The notes below the pieces were generated by a model. The model saw nothing but the letters and a program-made list of their open reading frames with translations, did no database searches and was not told the DNA's origin. Position numbers and translations under genes: made by a program. Shown here piece after piece: positions 52,143 through 62,521 of a stretch of 64,000 nucleotides of DNA (positions are counted from its first letter, which is position 1; the number at the start of each line of letters is the position of its first letter). This stretch comes from Variimorphobacter saccharofermentans (lineage in GTDB: Bacteria; Bacillota; Clostridia; Lachnospirales; Lachnospiraceae): contig NZ_JACEGA010000001.1 of the NCBI RefSeq assembly GCF_014174405.1, positions 432,001-496,000 on the forward strand, given 5' to 3'.

Positions 52143-53893
52143 AGCAGAAGAATAATAACAAGGCAGTTCTTTTTCGATTATTAGCCTATACCAAACCATA
52201 CCGTCTCTCACTGATATTATCACTGTTATGTGCATTAATTAGTGTAACCCTTTCTTTATTAACCCCAATCCTCATAGGGCGGGCAGTGGATTACATCGTA
52301 GGAGAAGGAAATGTGGCATTCTCTAAAATCATACCGGTGCTGGCTGAGCTTGCATTAGCAATCGTTGGAAGCGCAGTTTTTCAGTGGCTGATGACGTATC
52401 ATACGAATAAAATTACGTTTCGTACCATTAAAGATTTGAGAACAAGAGCCTTTCACCAACTGAACAAGGTTCCTTTGAGGTATATTGATCAGAACTCTCA
52501 CGGAAATATTATGAATAGTATGGTAAATGATATTGATACGGTATCGGATGGCCTATTACAAGGCTTCGCCCAATTATTCACCGGGTTGGTAACGATATTC
52601 GGGACCATTATTTTCATGCTGATGATGAATGTTACAGTCGGTCTTGCTGTTATCCTACTGACGCCCTTATCCCTATTTGTGGCATCCTTTATCTCTAAGC
52701 ACATCTACAGCAAGTTCGCAGAGCAATCTAAGATCCGCGGCGAGCTGAGCGGGTTGATTGAAGAGATGGTGGGAAATCAAAAGCTTGTAAAACTGCTATC
52801 CTATGAAGAAAAATCACAGGAGTGTTTTGAAGAGATTAATGAGCGGTTACATCAATGCGGAGTGTTAGCACAGTTCTATTCCGCACTAACGAATCCTTGT
52901 ACCAGATTTGTGAATGGAATCGTATATGCTACTGTTGGAGTATTAGGAGCATTTACAGCAATACGGGGAATGATCTCGGTAGGACAGTTGTCCAGCTTTC
53001 TGGCTTATGCCAATCAATACACCAAGCCCTTCAATGAGATCTCCGGTGTCATTACAGAATTACAGTCTGCTCTGGCATCAGCACAGCGAGTATTTGCCCT
53101 TATCGATGCAGAGCCGGAAAGCTCGGACGAAGGCCTGCTGTCAGTACTAGCCTGTGACGGAAGCGTAACCATACAGAATGTAAGCTTTTCCTATAATTCG
53201 GAGGCTCCCCTGATCGAGAACTTTAATCTGAAGGTAAAACCCGGGCAGAGAGTAGCAATTGTAGGTCCTACCGGAAGCGGGAAGACCACCATTATTAATC
53301 TCCTTATGCGTTTTTATGATACGGATAGTGGAGAGATTATACTAAGTGGAACCGATATTCGTCAGATGAAGAGAGAAACCTTACGCAATATGTTCGGTAT
53401 GGTGCTTCAGGATACCTGGCTTTTCCAAGGTACAGTAAGAGATAATATTGCTTATGGAAAAGAGGATGCTACCGAAGAAGAAATTATAGCTGCTGCAAAA
53501 GCCGTACACGCCCATGGCTTTATTAAACGTATGCCCCAGGGATATGATACGGTACTAACCGATGAGGGAAGTAATATTTCCCAAGGACAGAGGCAGCTGC
53601 TGAGTATTGCAAGGGTTATGCTGCGTAAACCTCCGATGCTGATACTGGATGAAGCAACGAGTAACATCGATACCAGAACCGAGGTATATATTCAGAGGGC
53701 ATTTACGAAACTGATGGAGGGGCGCACCAGTTTTATCGTAGCGCACCGACTGTCTACGATTAAGGAAGCCGATATGATACTGGTCATGAATAAGGGTAAG
53801 ATCATCGAACAGGGAAATCATGAGGAGCTATTAAGAATGAATGGATTTTACGCACAGCTTTATCACAGTCAGTTTGAGCGACACACAGACTGA
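52139..53893 (+). CDS. ABC exporter half-transporter, catalytically competent partner
   Basis: 584 residues. Transmembrane domain followed by ATPase domain with Walker A GPTGSGKTT, Walker B LILDEATSNID with catalytic Glu, and H-loop FIVAHRLSTI intact. Its signature motif is altered to NISQGQRQ (Gln for the first Gly). In the heterodimer this altered signature pairs with the other subunit's Asp/Gln-bearing site, so all defects fall in one composite site and the other stays fully active. The start overlaps the previous stop by 4 bases. Confidence 0.94.
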   Translation: MKQKNNNKAVLFRLLAYTKPYRLSLILSLLCALISVTLSLLTPILIGRAVDYIVGEGNVAFSKIIPVLAELALAIVGSAVFQWLMTYHTNKITFRTIKDLRTRAFHQLNKVPLRYIDQNSHGNIMNSMVNDIDTVSDGLLQGFAQLFTGLVTIFGTIIFMLMMNVTVGLAVILLTPLSLFVASFISKHIYSKFAEQSKIRGELSGLIEEMVGNQKLVKLLSYEEKSQECFEEINERLHQCGVLAQFYSALTNPCTRFVNGIVYATVGVLGAFTAIRGMISVGQLSSFLAYANQYTKPFNEISGVITELQSALASAQRVFALIDAEPESSDEGLLSVLACDGSVTIQNVSFSYNSEAPLIENFNLKVKPGQRVAIVGPTGSGKTTIINLLMRFYDTDSGEIILSGTDIRQMKRETLRNMFGMVLQDTWLFQGTVRDNIAYGKEDATEEEIIAAAKAVHAHGFIKRMPQGYDTVLTDEGSNISQGQRQLLSIARVMLRKPPMLILDEATSNIDTRTEVYIQRAFTKLMEGRTSFIVAHRLSTIKEADMILVMNKGKIIEQGNHEELLRMNGFYAQLYHSQFERHTD

Positions 53894-53980
53894 TGGTTCC
53901 ATTGTGCTACGATGAATTTATAATCATATGATATATTGATGTAATTGTTAGGATTATTAACGGATGCTGGATAAATGTAT

Positions 53981-54022
53981 TAGCAGGGACTATGAATTAC
54001 CTATGGTAAATCTAGTCCCTGT
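53981..54022. repeat. Short stem-loop resembling a collapsed copy of the long palindrome family
   Basis: CAGGGACTA pairs with TAGTCCCTG, enclosing GAATTACC and TATGGTAAATC. The order AGCAGGGA..GAATTACC / TATGGTAA parallels copy 2 (CAGCAGGGATATGACTTACC ... TATGGTAAGTC) with the middle 100 or more bases missing. It sits after the ABC exporter genes and could act as a weak terminator. Confidence 0.5.
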
Positions 54023-54076
54023 AACTATATTACAGAAAAAGCCTATTCTTGCTTGGCTTGGACTGTATAAAAAACA

Positions 54077-54127
54077 GAACAAACATTCGAAAATTGTATT
54101 GATTTTACAACATGCCTATGTTATAAT
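54077..54127 (+). promoter_or_regulatory. Promoter of uvrB-uvrA with candidate LexA box
   Basis: TTGATT at 54099-54104 and TATAAT at 54122-54127 have a 17-base spacer. Upstream at 54077-54088, GAACAAACATTC matches the Gram-positive SOS box GAAC-N4-GTTC except for one base. Inside the spacer, AACATGCCTATGTT (54110-54123) is another inverted repeat. uvrBA is LexA-controlled in many Firmicutes, so SOS control is likely but not shown. Confidence 0.6.
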
Positions 54128-54222
54128 AACTTGCGACATGTAAAGAGTCTGCTTAGATTTACCAATATTGGTAAAGATATAGTTAATATAATTAGATTAG
54201 ATAATATAGATAATGAGGGAAA

Positions 54223-54276
54223 TAAAGATAATATTGATAATAAAGATAATATTGATAATAAAGATAATATGCATAA
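54223..54276. repeat. 18-base tandem repeat in the uvrB leader, three units
   Basis: Units TAAAGATAATATTGATAA at 54223-54240 and 54241-54258 are identical. A third unit at 54259-54276 differs in a few bases. They lie between the promoter and the uvrB ribosome site, so they would be in the 5' untranslated leader. Confidence 0.8.
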
Positions 54277-54313
54277 CTTCGTTTATGCGTATGGCAGGGA
54301 GGTAATTGATTGT

Positions 54314-56296
54314 ATGGAATTTAAACTGGTATCAGAATTTGCACCTACCGGTGATCAGCCGGAAGCGATCAAAGCACTTGTCGATGGTTTCCGCAGCGGC
54401 AATCAGTGCCAGACACTGCTTGGTGTTACCGGTTCCGGTAAGACCTTTACAATGGCCAATGTTATACAGGCACTTCAGAAGCCGACACTTATTATTGCAC
54501 ATAATAAAACGTTGGCTGCCCAGCTTTACGGTGAATTTAAGGAATTTTTTCCGGAGAATGCCGTAGAGTATTTTGTAAGCTATTATGATTATTATCAACC
54601 AGAAGCCTATGTTCCGTCAACGGACACCTATATAGAGAAGGATTCCTCCATCAATGATGAGATTGATAAGCTACGACATTCCGCCACGGCCTCCTTGGCA
54701 GAGCGTAATGATGTGATTATCGTAGCCAGTGTATCCTGTATCTATGGGTTAGGTAGCCCAATTGACTATAGGAATATGGTGATATCCTTAAGACCGGGAA
54801 TGGTGAAGGACCGGGATGAGGTATTAAGAAAGCTGATTGAGATACAATATGACCGTAACGACATGGATTTTAAGCGAGGAACGTTCCGTGTTCGTGGGGA
54901 TGTGGTGGAGATCTTCCCGGCATATTCCGATGATGTTGCTATCAGAGTAGAGTTCTTCGGTGATGAAGTAGAACGAATCCTTTCGATTGATGTACTAACC
55001 GGAGAGATTAAGTGCAGCCTGCAACATATAGCCATATTCCCGGCTTCCCATTATGTTGTTTCTCCCGAGAAGCTGGAAGAAGCAATCCGTAATATCGAAG
55101 AAGAGATGATCGAACAGGTACGTTATTTTAAAAGTGAGGATAAGCTCCTTGAAGCACAGAGAATATCGGAGAGAACGAACTTTGATATTGAGATGATGCG
55201 AGAGACTGGATTTTGTTCCGGTATCGAGAATTATTCAAGGCATCTGACCGGTCTGGAGCCAGGATGCCCACCCCATACTTTGATGGACTACTTTCCGGAT
55301 GATTTCTTGATTATCGTGGATGAGTCCCATATTACGCTGCCTCAGATTCGGGGAATGTATGCAGGTGACCGTTCAAGAAAGCAGACCTTGGTGGATTATG
55401 GTTTCCGACTTCCATCAGCACTGGATAACAGACCACTGAATTTTCAAGAATTTGAGAGTAAGATTAGTCAGATATTGTTCGTATCGGCAACTCCTTCCAT
55501 ATATGAGAGAGAGCATGAACTTCTTCGAACAGAACAGGTAATCCGTCCTACCGGCTTACTGGATCCGGAAGTGTCTGTTAGACCAGTGGAAGGACAGATT
55601 GATGATCTGTTGGGTGAAATCCATAAAGAATTGGATAAGAAGAATAAGGTATTGGTAACGACCTTAACCAAGCGTATGGCAGAGGATTTGACAGACTATC
55701 TTCGCGAAGTCGGTATTCGAGTGAAGTATCTGCACTCTGATATAGACACCTTGGAACGATCAGAGATTATCCGTGATATGAGAATGGATGTATTTGATGT
55801 ACTGGTAGGTATTAACCTTCTGAGAGAAGGTCTTGATATCCCCGAGGTGGGATTGGTTGCTATTCTGGATGCAGATAAGGAAGGGTTCCTTCGTTCGGCA
55901 ACCTCATTAATTCAGACAATTGGTCGTGCCGCCCGTAATGCAGAGGGACACGTTGTTATGTATGCGGATCATATTACGGAATCCATGGAGATCGCCATCT
56001 CTGAGACAAACCGTAGAAGAGCAATACAAAAGGAATATAATGAAAAGCATGGTATTACGCCGACAACGATTAAGAAGAAGGTTCGAGACCTGATCAGCAT
56101 CTCTAAGAAAACGGAGAAGGAACTGGTGGATATGGAGAAAGATATGGAGTCCATGTCCAGACAGGAACTGGAGGAGATGGCCAAGAAGATATCCAAGCAA
56201 ATGCATACTGCTGCTGCAGAACTTAACTTTGAGCTGGCTGCTGAATTAAGGGATAAGCTGCTTGAACTGAAAAAGCATCTTGAAGAGACCAAGTAA
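54314..56296 (+). CDS. uvrB: UvrABC excinuclease subunit B
   Basis: Damage-verifying helicase-like subunit of nucleotide excision repair, about 660 residues. ATG at 54314 gives [19 protein letters not shown], the canonical UvrB start, with AGGGAGG upstream; the open frame back to 54131 encodes only the DNIDNK tandem repeat and is not coding. Walker [15 protein letters not shown], the damage-probing beta-hairpin [20 protein letters not shown], the DESH box ([12 protein letters not shown]), the IGRAARN helicase motif and the C-terminal UVR motif ([19 protein letters not shown]) are all present. Followed by uvrA after 98 bases. Confidence 0.98.
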   Translation: MEFKLVSEFAPTGDQPEAIKALVDGFRSGNQCQTLLGVTGSGKTFTMANVIQALQKPTLIIAHNKTLAAQLYGEFKEFFPENAVEYFVSYYDYYQPEAYVPSTDTYIEKDSSINDEIDKLRHSATASLAERNDVIIVASVSCIYGLGSPIDYRNMVISLRPGMVKDRDEVLRKLIEIQYDRNDMDFKRGTFRVRGDVVEIFPAYSDDVAIRVEFFGDEVERILSIDVLTGEIKCSLQHIAIFPASHYVVSPEKLEEAIRNIEEEMIEQVRYFKSEDKLLEAQRISERTNFDIEMMRETGFCSGIENYSRHLTGLEPGCPPHTLMDYFPDDFLIIVDESHITLPQIRGMYAGDRSRKQTLVDYGFRLPSALDNRPLNFQEFESKISQILFVSATPSIYEREHELLRTEQVIRPTGLLDPEVSVRPVEGQIDDLLGEIHKELDKKNKVLVTTLTKRMAEDLTDYLREVGIRVKYLHSDIDTLERSEIIRDMRMDVFDVLVGINLLREGLDIPEVGLVAILDADKEGFLRSATSLIQTIGRAARNAEGHVVMYADHITESMEIAISETNRRRAIQKEYNEKHGITPTTIKKKVRDLISISKKTEKELVDMEKDMESMSRQELEEMAKKISKQMHTAAAELNFELAAELRDKLLELKKHLEETK

Positions 56297-56394
56297 GAAT
56301 GGAATACTGTCGGCAAGGCTGGCTGTATCACATCATAGCTTGCTAAGTAAGCTGCTTATATACTAATAAATGAAAGAATAGAACAGGTGGAACT

Positions 56395-59232
56395 ATGTCA
56401 GATAAAAAGAAATACATTAAAATAAGAGGTGCAAAGGAGAACAACCTTAAGAATCTTAGTGTAGATATTCCCAGAGATCAATTTGTTGTATTGACGGGGC
56501 TGAGTGGTTCAGGAAAGTCATCCCTTGCATTTGACACTATTTATGCAGAAGGACAGCGTAGATATATGGAATCGCTGTCGTCCTATGCCAGACAGTTTCT
56601 TGGTCAGATGGAAAAGCCACAGGTAGAGAGTATTGAAGGACTTCCGCCTGCCATATCCATCGATCAGAAATCTACCAATCGTAATCCGCGTTCTACCGTT
56701 GGTACCGTAACAGAGATTTATGATTACTTCCGTCTGCTATATGCTAGAATTGGTATCCCACATTGTCCTCAGTGTGGTAAAGAGATTAAGAAGCAAACCA
56801 TCGATCAGATGGTGGATGAAATAATGGCGCTACCGCAGGGAACCAAGATACAGCTTCTGGCTCCGGTGGTTCGTGGCCGTAAGGGAGAGCATGTTAAGCT
56901 ATTCGAACAGGCGAAGCGAAGCGGTTATGTCAGAGTTCGTGTGGACGGTAATCTTTATGAATTATCGGAAGAGATAAAGTTAGAGAAGAATAATAAGCAT
57001 AATATTGAGATTATTGTTGACCGTCTTGTTGTAAAGGAAGGCATTGAGAAACGTCTATCCGATTCCATCGAGAACGTATTAAAGCTGGCAGAAGGACTTT
57101 TATATGTGGATGTCATTGATGGAGAGCAGATGATCTTCAGCCAGAATTTCGCATGTGCAGACTGTGGAATCAGCATAGACGAGGTGGAACCAAGAAGCTT
57201 CTCCTTTAATAATCCCTTTGGAGCATGTCCGGAGTGTCACGGTCTTGGTAATAAGATGGAATTTGATGAGGAGCTACTGATTTGCGATTCAAGTAAGAGT
57301 CTGATTGATGGTGCAATCGCCGCACCCGGCTGGCAATCGGTTGTGGATAAAGGAAGTTATTCCAGATGCATATTGGAAGCACTGGCAAAGGAATATAAGT
57401 TTGATCTGAACACCCCATATGAGAAGCTGCCGGAGGATATCCGCCATATGTTTATGTACGGAACCAATGGAAAGTCGGTGAAGGTACACTATCGGGGACA
57501 GCGGGGTGTCGGTGTATATGATGTTGCATTTGAAGGCTTAATACGTAATGTGGAACGACGTTACCGTGAAACATCCTCGGATGGTGTAAAACAGGAGTAT
57601 GAGACCTTTATGAGGACAACACCCTGTAAGGTATGTAACGGTAAGCGTCTGAAGAAGGAAGCACTGGCTGTTACCGTGGGAGATAAGAATATCGCAGAGG
57701 TAACAGAGTATTCCATACGTGAGCTTGCCACCTTCATGAATGAATTACAATTAACCACAATGCAACAGAAAATCGGTGAATTGGTATTAAAAGAAATCAA
57801 ATCGAGAATCAGCTTCTTGATTGATGTAGGTCTCGATTATCTTACTTTAGCAAGAGCAACGGGTACCTTATCCGGCGGTGAAGCGCAAAGAATTCGTCTT
57901 GCGACACAGATTGGCTCCGGACTGGTGGGTGTGGCGTATATCTTAGATGAGCCAAGTATCGGTCTTCATCAAAGAGATAATGATAAGCTGTTAAAGACGT
58001 TGAATAATCTCAGAGATCTGGGAAATTCATTAATTGTTGTTGAGCATGATGAGGACACGATGTTCGCTGCGGATTATATCATCGATATCGGGCCCGGTGC
58101 CGGAGAGCATGGTGGAGAAGTTATCGCATGTGGTACGGCAGAAGAAATCATGAAAGTTGAGGAATCCATTACGGGTGCCTATCTGAGTGGAAGAATTCAG
58201 ATTCCAGTACCGAAGAAGAGAAGAAAGCCCACCGGATATTTATCCATAATCGGAGCCGCAGAGAATAACTTAAAGAATATTAATGTGGATATACCGTTAG
58301 GAATAATGACCTGTATTACGGGAGTATCAGGATCGGGAAAGAGCTCACTGGTGACTGAGATTTTATATAAGAGACTGGCCAGGGATCTGAACCGTGCCCG
58401 TACGATACCCGGCAAGCATGCGGATATGAAAGGTATAGAACAGCTCGATAAGGTAATTAACATTGATCAATCTCCCATCGGAAGAACTCCGAGATCCAAT
58501 CCGGCTACCTATACCGGGGTATTTGATCAAATTCGAGATTTGTTTGCTTCTACCCAGGAGGCGAAAATGCGAGGCTATACCAAGGGCCGTTTCAGCTTCA
58601 ATATTAAGGGTGGACGTTGTGAAGCCTGCAACGGAGACGGTATTCTGAAGATTGAGATGAACTTCCTTCCCGATATCTATGTACCATGCGAGGTCTGCGG
58701 AGGAAAGCGATATAATAGAGAGACCCTGGAGGTTCATTATAAGGGCAAGAACATCTATGAAGTATTGGATATGACAGTAGAAGAAGCAGTTCATTTCTTT
58801 GAGAATGTCCCTTCGATCAAGAGAAAGATTGAGACACTGAATGATGTTGGTCTATCCTATCTACGATTAGGTCATCCCTCTACTTCTTTATCCGGTGGTG
58901 AAGCACAAAGAATCAAGCTTGCTACGGAGCTTAGCAAACGAAGTACCGGTAAGACCATATATATCCTGGACGAGCCTACCACTGGATTACATTTTGCGGA
59001 CGTTCATAAGTTAATTGATATATTAAAGCGTTTCACCGAGACCGGCAATACGGTAGTAGTTATTGAACATAATCTGGATGTTATTAAGACAGCAGACTAT
59101 ATCATCGACATCGGACCGGAAGGCGGAGATAAGGGAGGTACTGTAATCGCACAAGGAACTCCTGAGGAAGTGGCTAAGAATAAGAAATCCTATACCGGAG
59201 CCTATGTGAAAAAGTATATAGAGAAAAAGTAA
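56395..59232 (+). CDS. uvrA: UvrABC excinuclease subunit A
   Basis: Damage-recognition ATPase, 945 residues, full length. Two ABC-type ATPase halves: Walker [15 protein letters not shown] near 32 and [11 protein letters not shown] near 642; signatures [14 protein letters not shown] and [14 protein letters not shown]. Zinc modules are seen as [10 protein letters not shown] with a second pair in [23 protein letters not shown], and [18 protein letters not shown]. The N-terminal [20 protein letters not shown] is typical. Acts with uvrB, its operon partner, and uvrC encoded elsewhere. Confidence 0.98.
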   Translation: MSDKKKYIKIRGAKENNLKNLSVDIPRDQFVVLTGLSGSGKSSLAFDTIYAEGQRRYMESLSSYARQFLGQMEKPQVESIEGLPPAISIDQKSTNRNPRSTVGTVTEIYDYFRLLYARIGIPHCPQCGKEIKKQTIDQMVDEIMALPQGTKIQLLAPVVRGRKGEHVKLFEQAKRSGYVRVRVDGNLYELSEEIKLEKNNKHNIEIIVDRLVVKEGIEKRLSDSIENVLKLAEGLLYVDVIDGEQMIFSQNFACADCGISIDEVEPRSFSFNNPFGACPECHGLGNKMEFDEELLICDSSKSLIDGAIAAPGWQSVVDKGSYSRCILEALAKEYKFDLNTPYEKLPEDIRHMFMYGTNGKSVKVHYRGQRGVGVYDVAFEGLIRNVERRYRETSSDGVKQEYETFMRTTPCKVCNGKRLKKEALAVTVGDKNIAEVTEYSIRELATFMNELQLTTMQQKIGELVLKEIKSRISFLIDVGLDYLTLARATGTLSGGEAQRIRLATQIGSGLVGVAYILDEPSIGLHQRDNDKLLKTLNNLRDLGNSLIVVEHDEDTMFAADYIIDIGPGAGEHGGEVIACGTAEEIMKVEESITGAYLSGRIQIPVPKKRRKPTGYLSIIGAAENNLKNINVDIPLGIMTCITGVSGSGKSSLVTEILYKRLARDLNRARTIPGKHADMKGIEQLDKVINIDQSPIGRTPRSNPATYTGVFDQIRDLFASTQEAKMRGYTKGRFSFNIKGGRCEACNGDGILKIEMNFLPDIYVPCEVCGGKRYNRETLEVHYKGKNIYEVLDMTVEEAVHFFENVPSIKRKIETLNDVGLSYLRLGHPSTSLSGGEAQRIKLATELSKRSTGKTIYILDEPTTGLHFADVHKLIDILKRFTETGNTVVVIEHNLDVIKTADYIIDIGPEGGDKGGTVIAQGTPEEVAKNKKSYTGAYVKKYIEKK

Positions 59233-59290
59233 ATATTGAGATGAATTTGATTGTGAAGCATATCTCATGAGAAATGTGCGGATTAAGTAT

Positions 59291-59330
59291 AACCCTCCGT
59301 TATGGGCTGTGATCATTACGGGGGGTTTTG
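59291..59330 (+). terminator. Terminator after uvrA
   Basis: AACCCTCCGT (59291-59300) pairs with ACGGGGGGTT (59318-59327) with G-U pairing, followed by TT. Confidence 0.75.
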
Positions 59331-59360
59331 CTTTCACTAGTATAGAAAAGGAAGGTACAT

Positions 59361-59939
59361 ATGGAATATAGCTTTTTTGCCATGATTTCAAGAATGAAGT
59401 TGATTGAGCGATGGGCGCTTATGAGGAATTCTCTATCTGAGAACATCAGTGAACATTCTCTGGAGGTTAGTATTATCGCACATGCATTGGCGGTAATCAG
59501 TAATGAGAGACTGGGGAATCAGCTCAATGCAGAAAAGGCGGCATTAATTGGGATCTATCATGATGCCACAGAGATTATTACTGGGGATATGCCTACGCCC
59601 ATCAAATATTTTAATGAGAACATCCAGGGTGCATTTAAGGAAATCGAAAAGACAGCCGCTAACCGTCTTCTTTCCATGTTACCAGAGGATATGAGGGAGA
59701 GCTACCAATCCGTTTTCTTTCCTAAGGAGGATGAGCTCTTATTGTGGAAATTAGTAAAGGCAGCGGATAAGCTTTCTGCATTAATTAAGTGTATACAGGA
59801 AAGAAAGGCCGGTAATACTGAATTTGTCAGCGCAGAGCAATCGATCAGAGCGATACTGGTGGATATGAAGTTAGAAGAGGTAGATATCTTTATGAAAGAA
59901 TTTCTTCCGGCTTATAATAAGACCTTAGATGAATTGTAA
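59361..59939 (+). CDS. HD-domain 5'-deoxynucleotidase, YfbR-like
   Basis: 192 residues, size of E. coli YfbR, a dNMP phosphatase. HD motif residues are visible: RWALMRNSLSENISEHSLEV (His), IGIYHDATEIITGDMPTP (the H-D pair and following acidic residues), and ADKLSALIKC for the last Asp. The start SFFAMISRMKLIERW is typical of the family. A GAAGG site precedes the ATG. Cytoplasmic nucleotide salvage role inferred from family. Confidence 0.92.
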   Translation: MEYSFFAMISRMKLIERWALMRNSLSENISEHSLEVSIIAHALAVISNERLGNQLNAEKAALIGIYHDATEIITGDMPTPIKYFNENIQGAFKEIEKTAANRLLSMLPEDMRESYQSVFFPKEDELLLWKLVKAADKLSALIKCIQERKAGNTEFVSAEQSIRAILVDMKLEEVDIFMKEFLPAYNKTLDEL

Positions 59940-59958
59940 AATACTGTGATGGACGTGG

Positions 59959-59980
59959 GATGGATGATTAATCATCCATC
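59959..59980. terminator. Perfect 22-base palindrome after the YfbR-like gene
   Basis: GATGGATGATTAATCATCCATC (59959-59980, self-complementary over all 22 bases) is followed by TACATTTT. It is a likely weak terminator, or an operator for the next gene starting at 60064. Confidence 0.5.
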
Positions 59981-60063
59981 TACATTTTGGTTATTCTGGG
60001 AACCACCAGCAAAGCAGCGGGTAAGATACACCCGTAATTTATCTGTTACAAAGGAGGGATAGT

Positions 60064-60786
60064 GTGATAACAATCGATGGTAAATGGATAATGGAAGGCT
60101 TAAGCAGATCGGATTCAAGAAGAATTAAGACAAGCCAGGAGCTTGTAGATTATGTAAATGAAGTCGGATTTTTACCACTTTTTAAAAACTCAGTAAAAGG
60201 CTTCTCTGTAGAAGAGATGACTGCCTCAGATTCCTGGTGGGCCGGAGTACCAGGTGAGGATCCTTGGGAATGGCGTGAGGTAATTGCTGCAGAAGGAAAT
60301 CTTGCATATGGCAAATTATTTGGGAATCGGGCAGGATATATCTCGAAGGAGTGGTATCCATATTTTGCATCCTATCGCAGGGACGGATATGACTTTGACA
60401 GCCGGTATGAGGATGGACTGGCCAGTCACCGTACAAAGCGGATTATGGATGTGCTGTCCATATATGATATGCTACCCTCCAATGAGCTCCGTGTAATGGC
60501 AGGTTTTGGTGTCGGTGGAGAAAAAGGATATGAAGGAGCGCTGACAAGCCTGCAAATGCAGACATATATTACCATTCGCTGTTTTAAGAAAAGAACCAAT
60601 AAAAAGAATGTGGAATATGGATGGCCAGTTGCTTATTATTCCATAAGTGAAAAGCTATTTGGAGAGGATTATGTTCGGTCTGCCTATAAGTATGGTACAG
60701 ATGAATGCAAAGCCAGAATAATGGACCATCTGGCTAAGAGATATCCAGATGCTACAAGGAAAGAGATTGAGAAAGTAATAAAGTAG
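60064..60786 (+). CDS. AlkZ-related hypothetical protein
   Basis: 240 residues, GTG start with AAGGAGGG 6 bases before it. Sequence resembles the AlkZ-related group of unknown proteins found in Firmicutes: TSQELVDYVNEVGFLPLFKN, SDSWWAGVPGEDPWEWRE and YDFDSRYEDGLASHR. AlkZ proper is a DNA glycosylase for interstrand crosslinks, but this shorter group lacks its QxQ catalytic block as far as I can see. Its place soon after uvrBA is suggestive yet separated by a terminator. Treat as unknown. Confidence 0.65.
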   Translation: MITIDGKWIMEGLSRSDSRRIKTSQELVDYVNEVGFLPLFKNSVKGFSVEEMTASDSWWAGVPGEDPWEWREVIAAEGNLAYGKLFGNRAGYISKEWYPYFASYRRDGYDFDSRYEDGLASHRTKRIMDVLSIYDMLPSNELRVMAGFGVGGEKGYEGALTSLQMQTYITIRCFKKRTNKKNVEYGWPVAYYSISEKLFGEDYVRSAYKYGTDECKARIMDHLAKRYPDATRKEIEKVIK

Positions 60787-61158
60787 GGTACATGATGACT
60801 GTCTGATTACACATTATGTGAAGTCGGACAGTTGCTTTATATATGGGATATTACCGGGAGAACTATGATATAAAGAATTAGTGATAATGTAAGGATTAGT
60901 AAATCGAAGGAATATATGGGTAATATTACTAGTAAAATAGTTCTACATTTGAAGGAGATATACGGATTCAATGCTTGAAAAACCTTAGAAAATCATAGGT
61001 TTGCAGGAATCATAACAGAACATATAACGGATTATTGCATTATTAAGCAATATTATGTAAATGCTTGAAAAATGGCAGCATATAGATTAATATAGAAATT
61101 AAGGAAGTAATATGTTGTAACTACACGTATACTGTACACAGAAAGGAAAGGGAAATAA
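60787..61158. other. Intergenic region before the surface-protein gene
   Basis: No gene. Holds a hairpin ACTGTCTGA/TCGGACAGT (about 60798-60832) that probably ends the preceding gene, a duplicated AATGCTTGAAAAA motif about 90 bases apart (near 60970 and 61060), and a promoter candidate TTGAAA (61065-61070) / TAATAT (61088-61093), spacer 17. Nothing else is recognised. Confidence 0.5.
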
Positions 61159-62322
61159 ATGAGGGTATCTACTTTTGACGAAACACAAATGAATAAAAGT
61201 ATTAGAAAAAGTCTTCTGGTAAAAAGAATTATTACTTTAGCTATTGTATTTAGCGCATTATTTATTATTCTGGGGCCTGCTAAGGCTATTTTAGCAGCTA
61301 CCGGGTCTCAGGTGAGAGTTGATATAAATTACATTGAGGAAACAGCTACAGTTTCTGCTGGTTCCGGCGGTAGTACAAAGCTATTTATGAGTACGGATAA
61401 CCAAAAGACATGGGACTTAATCGACAGTACAGGTGTTGTTGATATCGTACCCATGCTTAAGACCAAGGAAGTTAGTGTATTCTTTAAAGGAAATAAGGAT
61501 ACCAATCCTTTGGAAGTAAAGCTACAGGCAGAAAATAAGGATGTGAAGGTTGCTTATACTGTTGAGAAGCAGGGAAATGGTGAGATGGCAGGAGTAATCA
61601 CAGTTAATGGTGCAATGGAGTATAAAAAGGGTACTAATGGAGCGTGGAAGCCTATCAGTACGAAATTATATACTTCAATGTATGAAATAAAAGGAGCCAC
61701 CCTATATTTTAGAATTCCTGCAACGGTGAATACACGGGCAAGTAAGGTAGTCTCTATACGTGTTCCTAAGAAACCGACTGCACCTAGCGTTAAGCTGGAT
61801 GGAAGTAAGTTTCAGATCACCGGTCTGAAGAAGGGTGAGACACAATACCGTGTTGGAGACAATACAGCATGGATTGACTTTGCACCCTTGGATAATAAGA
61901 CCAAAACTCTTGATTTAGCCGTATTATTCGGTAGTGGAGCTAATAATAATACACCAATTCCAGGAGGTACCATCGAGTTTCGTAAAGCTGGAACAGATAA
62001 GAAGATCCCTTCTGCAATCAAAGTAATTGAAGTAGCACCTCAACCTGTATGTCCTGCTTCAACCATTGCGGTAACCGGTTCCTCCATTAACATTACAGAT
62101 AATACGCCGAAGATCGTATATGAGTATACGGTGGTTAAGGCATCCACCGGTACCATTGATGTCAGAGCATTAAAGTGGACCTCAATTAAGCCCGGTAAGC
62201 CAGTTACAGTAAGTAAGACATCAAAAGGTGATCGAATTCTGGTTCGTGTAAAGAGCTACACAGATGCCACGACGAAGCAGATCATTCCTGCATCAACCTA
62301 TAGAGAATTCACGGTTTCATAG
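61159..62322 (+). CDS. Hypothetical surface/secreted beta-sandwich repeat protein
   Basis: 387 residues. N-terminal hydrophobic segment (TLAIVFSALFIILGPAKAIL) with a likely cut after ILAA, although 24 residues precede it. The rest is beta-rich and Thr/Ser/Lys rich with no enzymatic motif: ETATVSAGSGGSTKLFMSTD, VEKQGNGEMAGVITVNGAME, VVSIRVPKKPTAPSVKLDGS, TIAVTGSSINITDNTP. The KxPTAPSVKLDGSKF linker suggests two or more immunoglobulin-like modules. No LPXTG, SLH or dockerin is seen. AAAGGAAAGGG precedes the ATG. I do not recognise a family. Confidence 0.7.
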   Translation: MRVSTFDETQMNKSIRKSLLVKRIITLAIVFSALFIILGPAKAILAATGSQVRVDINYIEETATVSAGSGGSTKLFMSTDNQKTWDLIDSTGVVDIVPMLKTKEVSVFFKGNKDTNPLEVKLQAENKDVKVAYTVEKQGNGEMAGVITVNGAMEYKKGTNGAWKPISTKLYTSMYEIKGATLYFRIPATVNTRASKVVSIRVPKKPTAPSVKLDGSKFQITGLKKGETQYRVGDNTAWIDFAPLDNKTKTLDLAVLFGSGANNNTPIPGGTIEFRKAGTDKKIPSAIKVIEVAPQPVCPASTIAVTGSSINITDNTPKIVYEYTVVKASTGTIDVRALKWTSIKPGKPVTVSKTSKGDRILVRVKSYTDATTKQIIPASTYREFTVS

Positions 62323-62405
62323 AATAATTGGACAAGAAACAATGATATCATGCTAAGTAATACGATAGAAAGTACGCTTTGCGAACTTACTATTGACATG
62401 AATAT

Positions 62406-62455
62406 AAGGGTCTGTATATCGTAATGGAAGATCACCTTACGATATACAGACCCTT
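62406..62455. terminator. Bidirectional terminator between convergent genes
   Basis: A perfect 19-base inverted repeat: AAGGGTCTGTATATCGTAA (62406-62424) and its complement at 62437-62455. It lies between the convergent genes ending at 62322 and 62522. T runs are short on both sides. Confidence 0.8.
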
Positions 62456-62521
62456 TATTGTGCTATACATCTCTTTGTTTATTATCAATCATACTCCTTG
62501 AAGTATATTCATATTATCACA

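Noticed and set aside
54131..54313. N-terminal extension of UvrB with DNIDNK repeats
   Set aside because: The extension is a translated minisatellite; the canonical UvrB start with a ribosome site is at 54314.
60787..61158. Possible riboswitch before the surface-protein gene
   Set aside because: I could not find a known aptamer core; only a repeated AATGCTTGAAAAA motif and a promoter candidate are visible.
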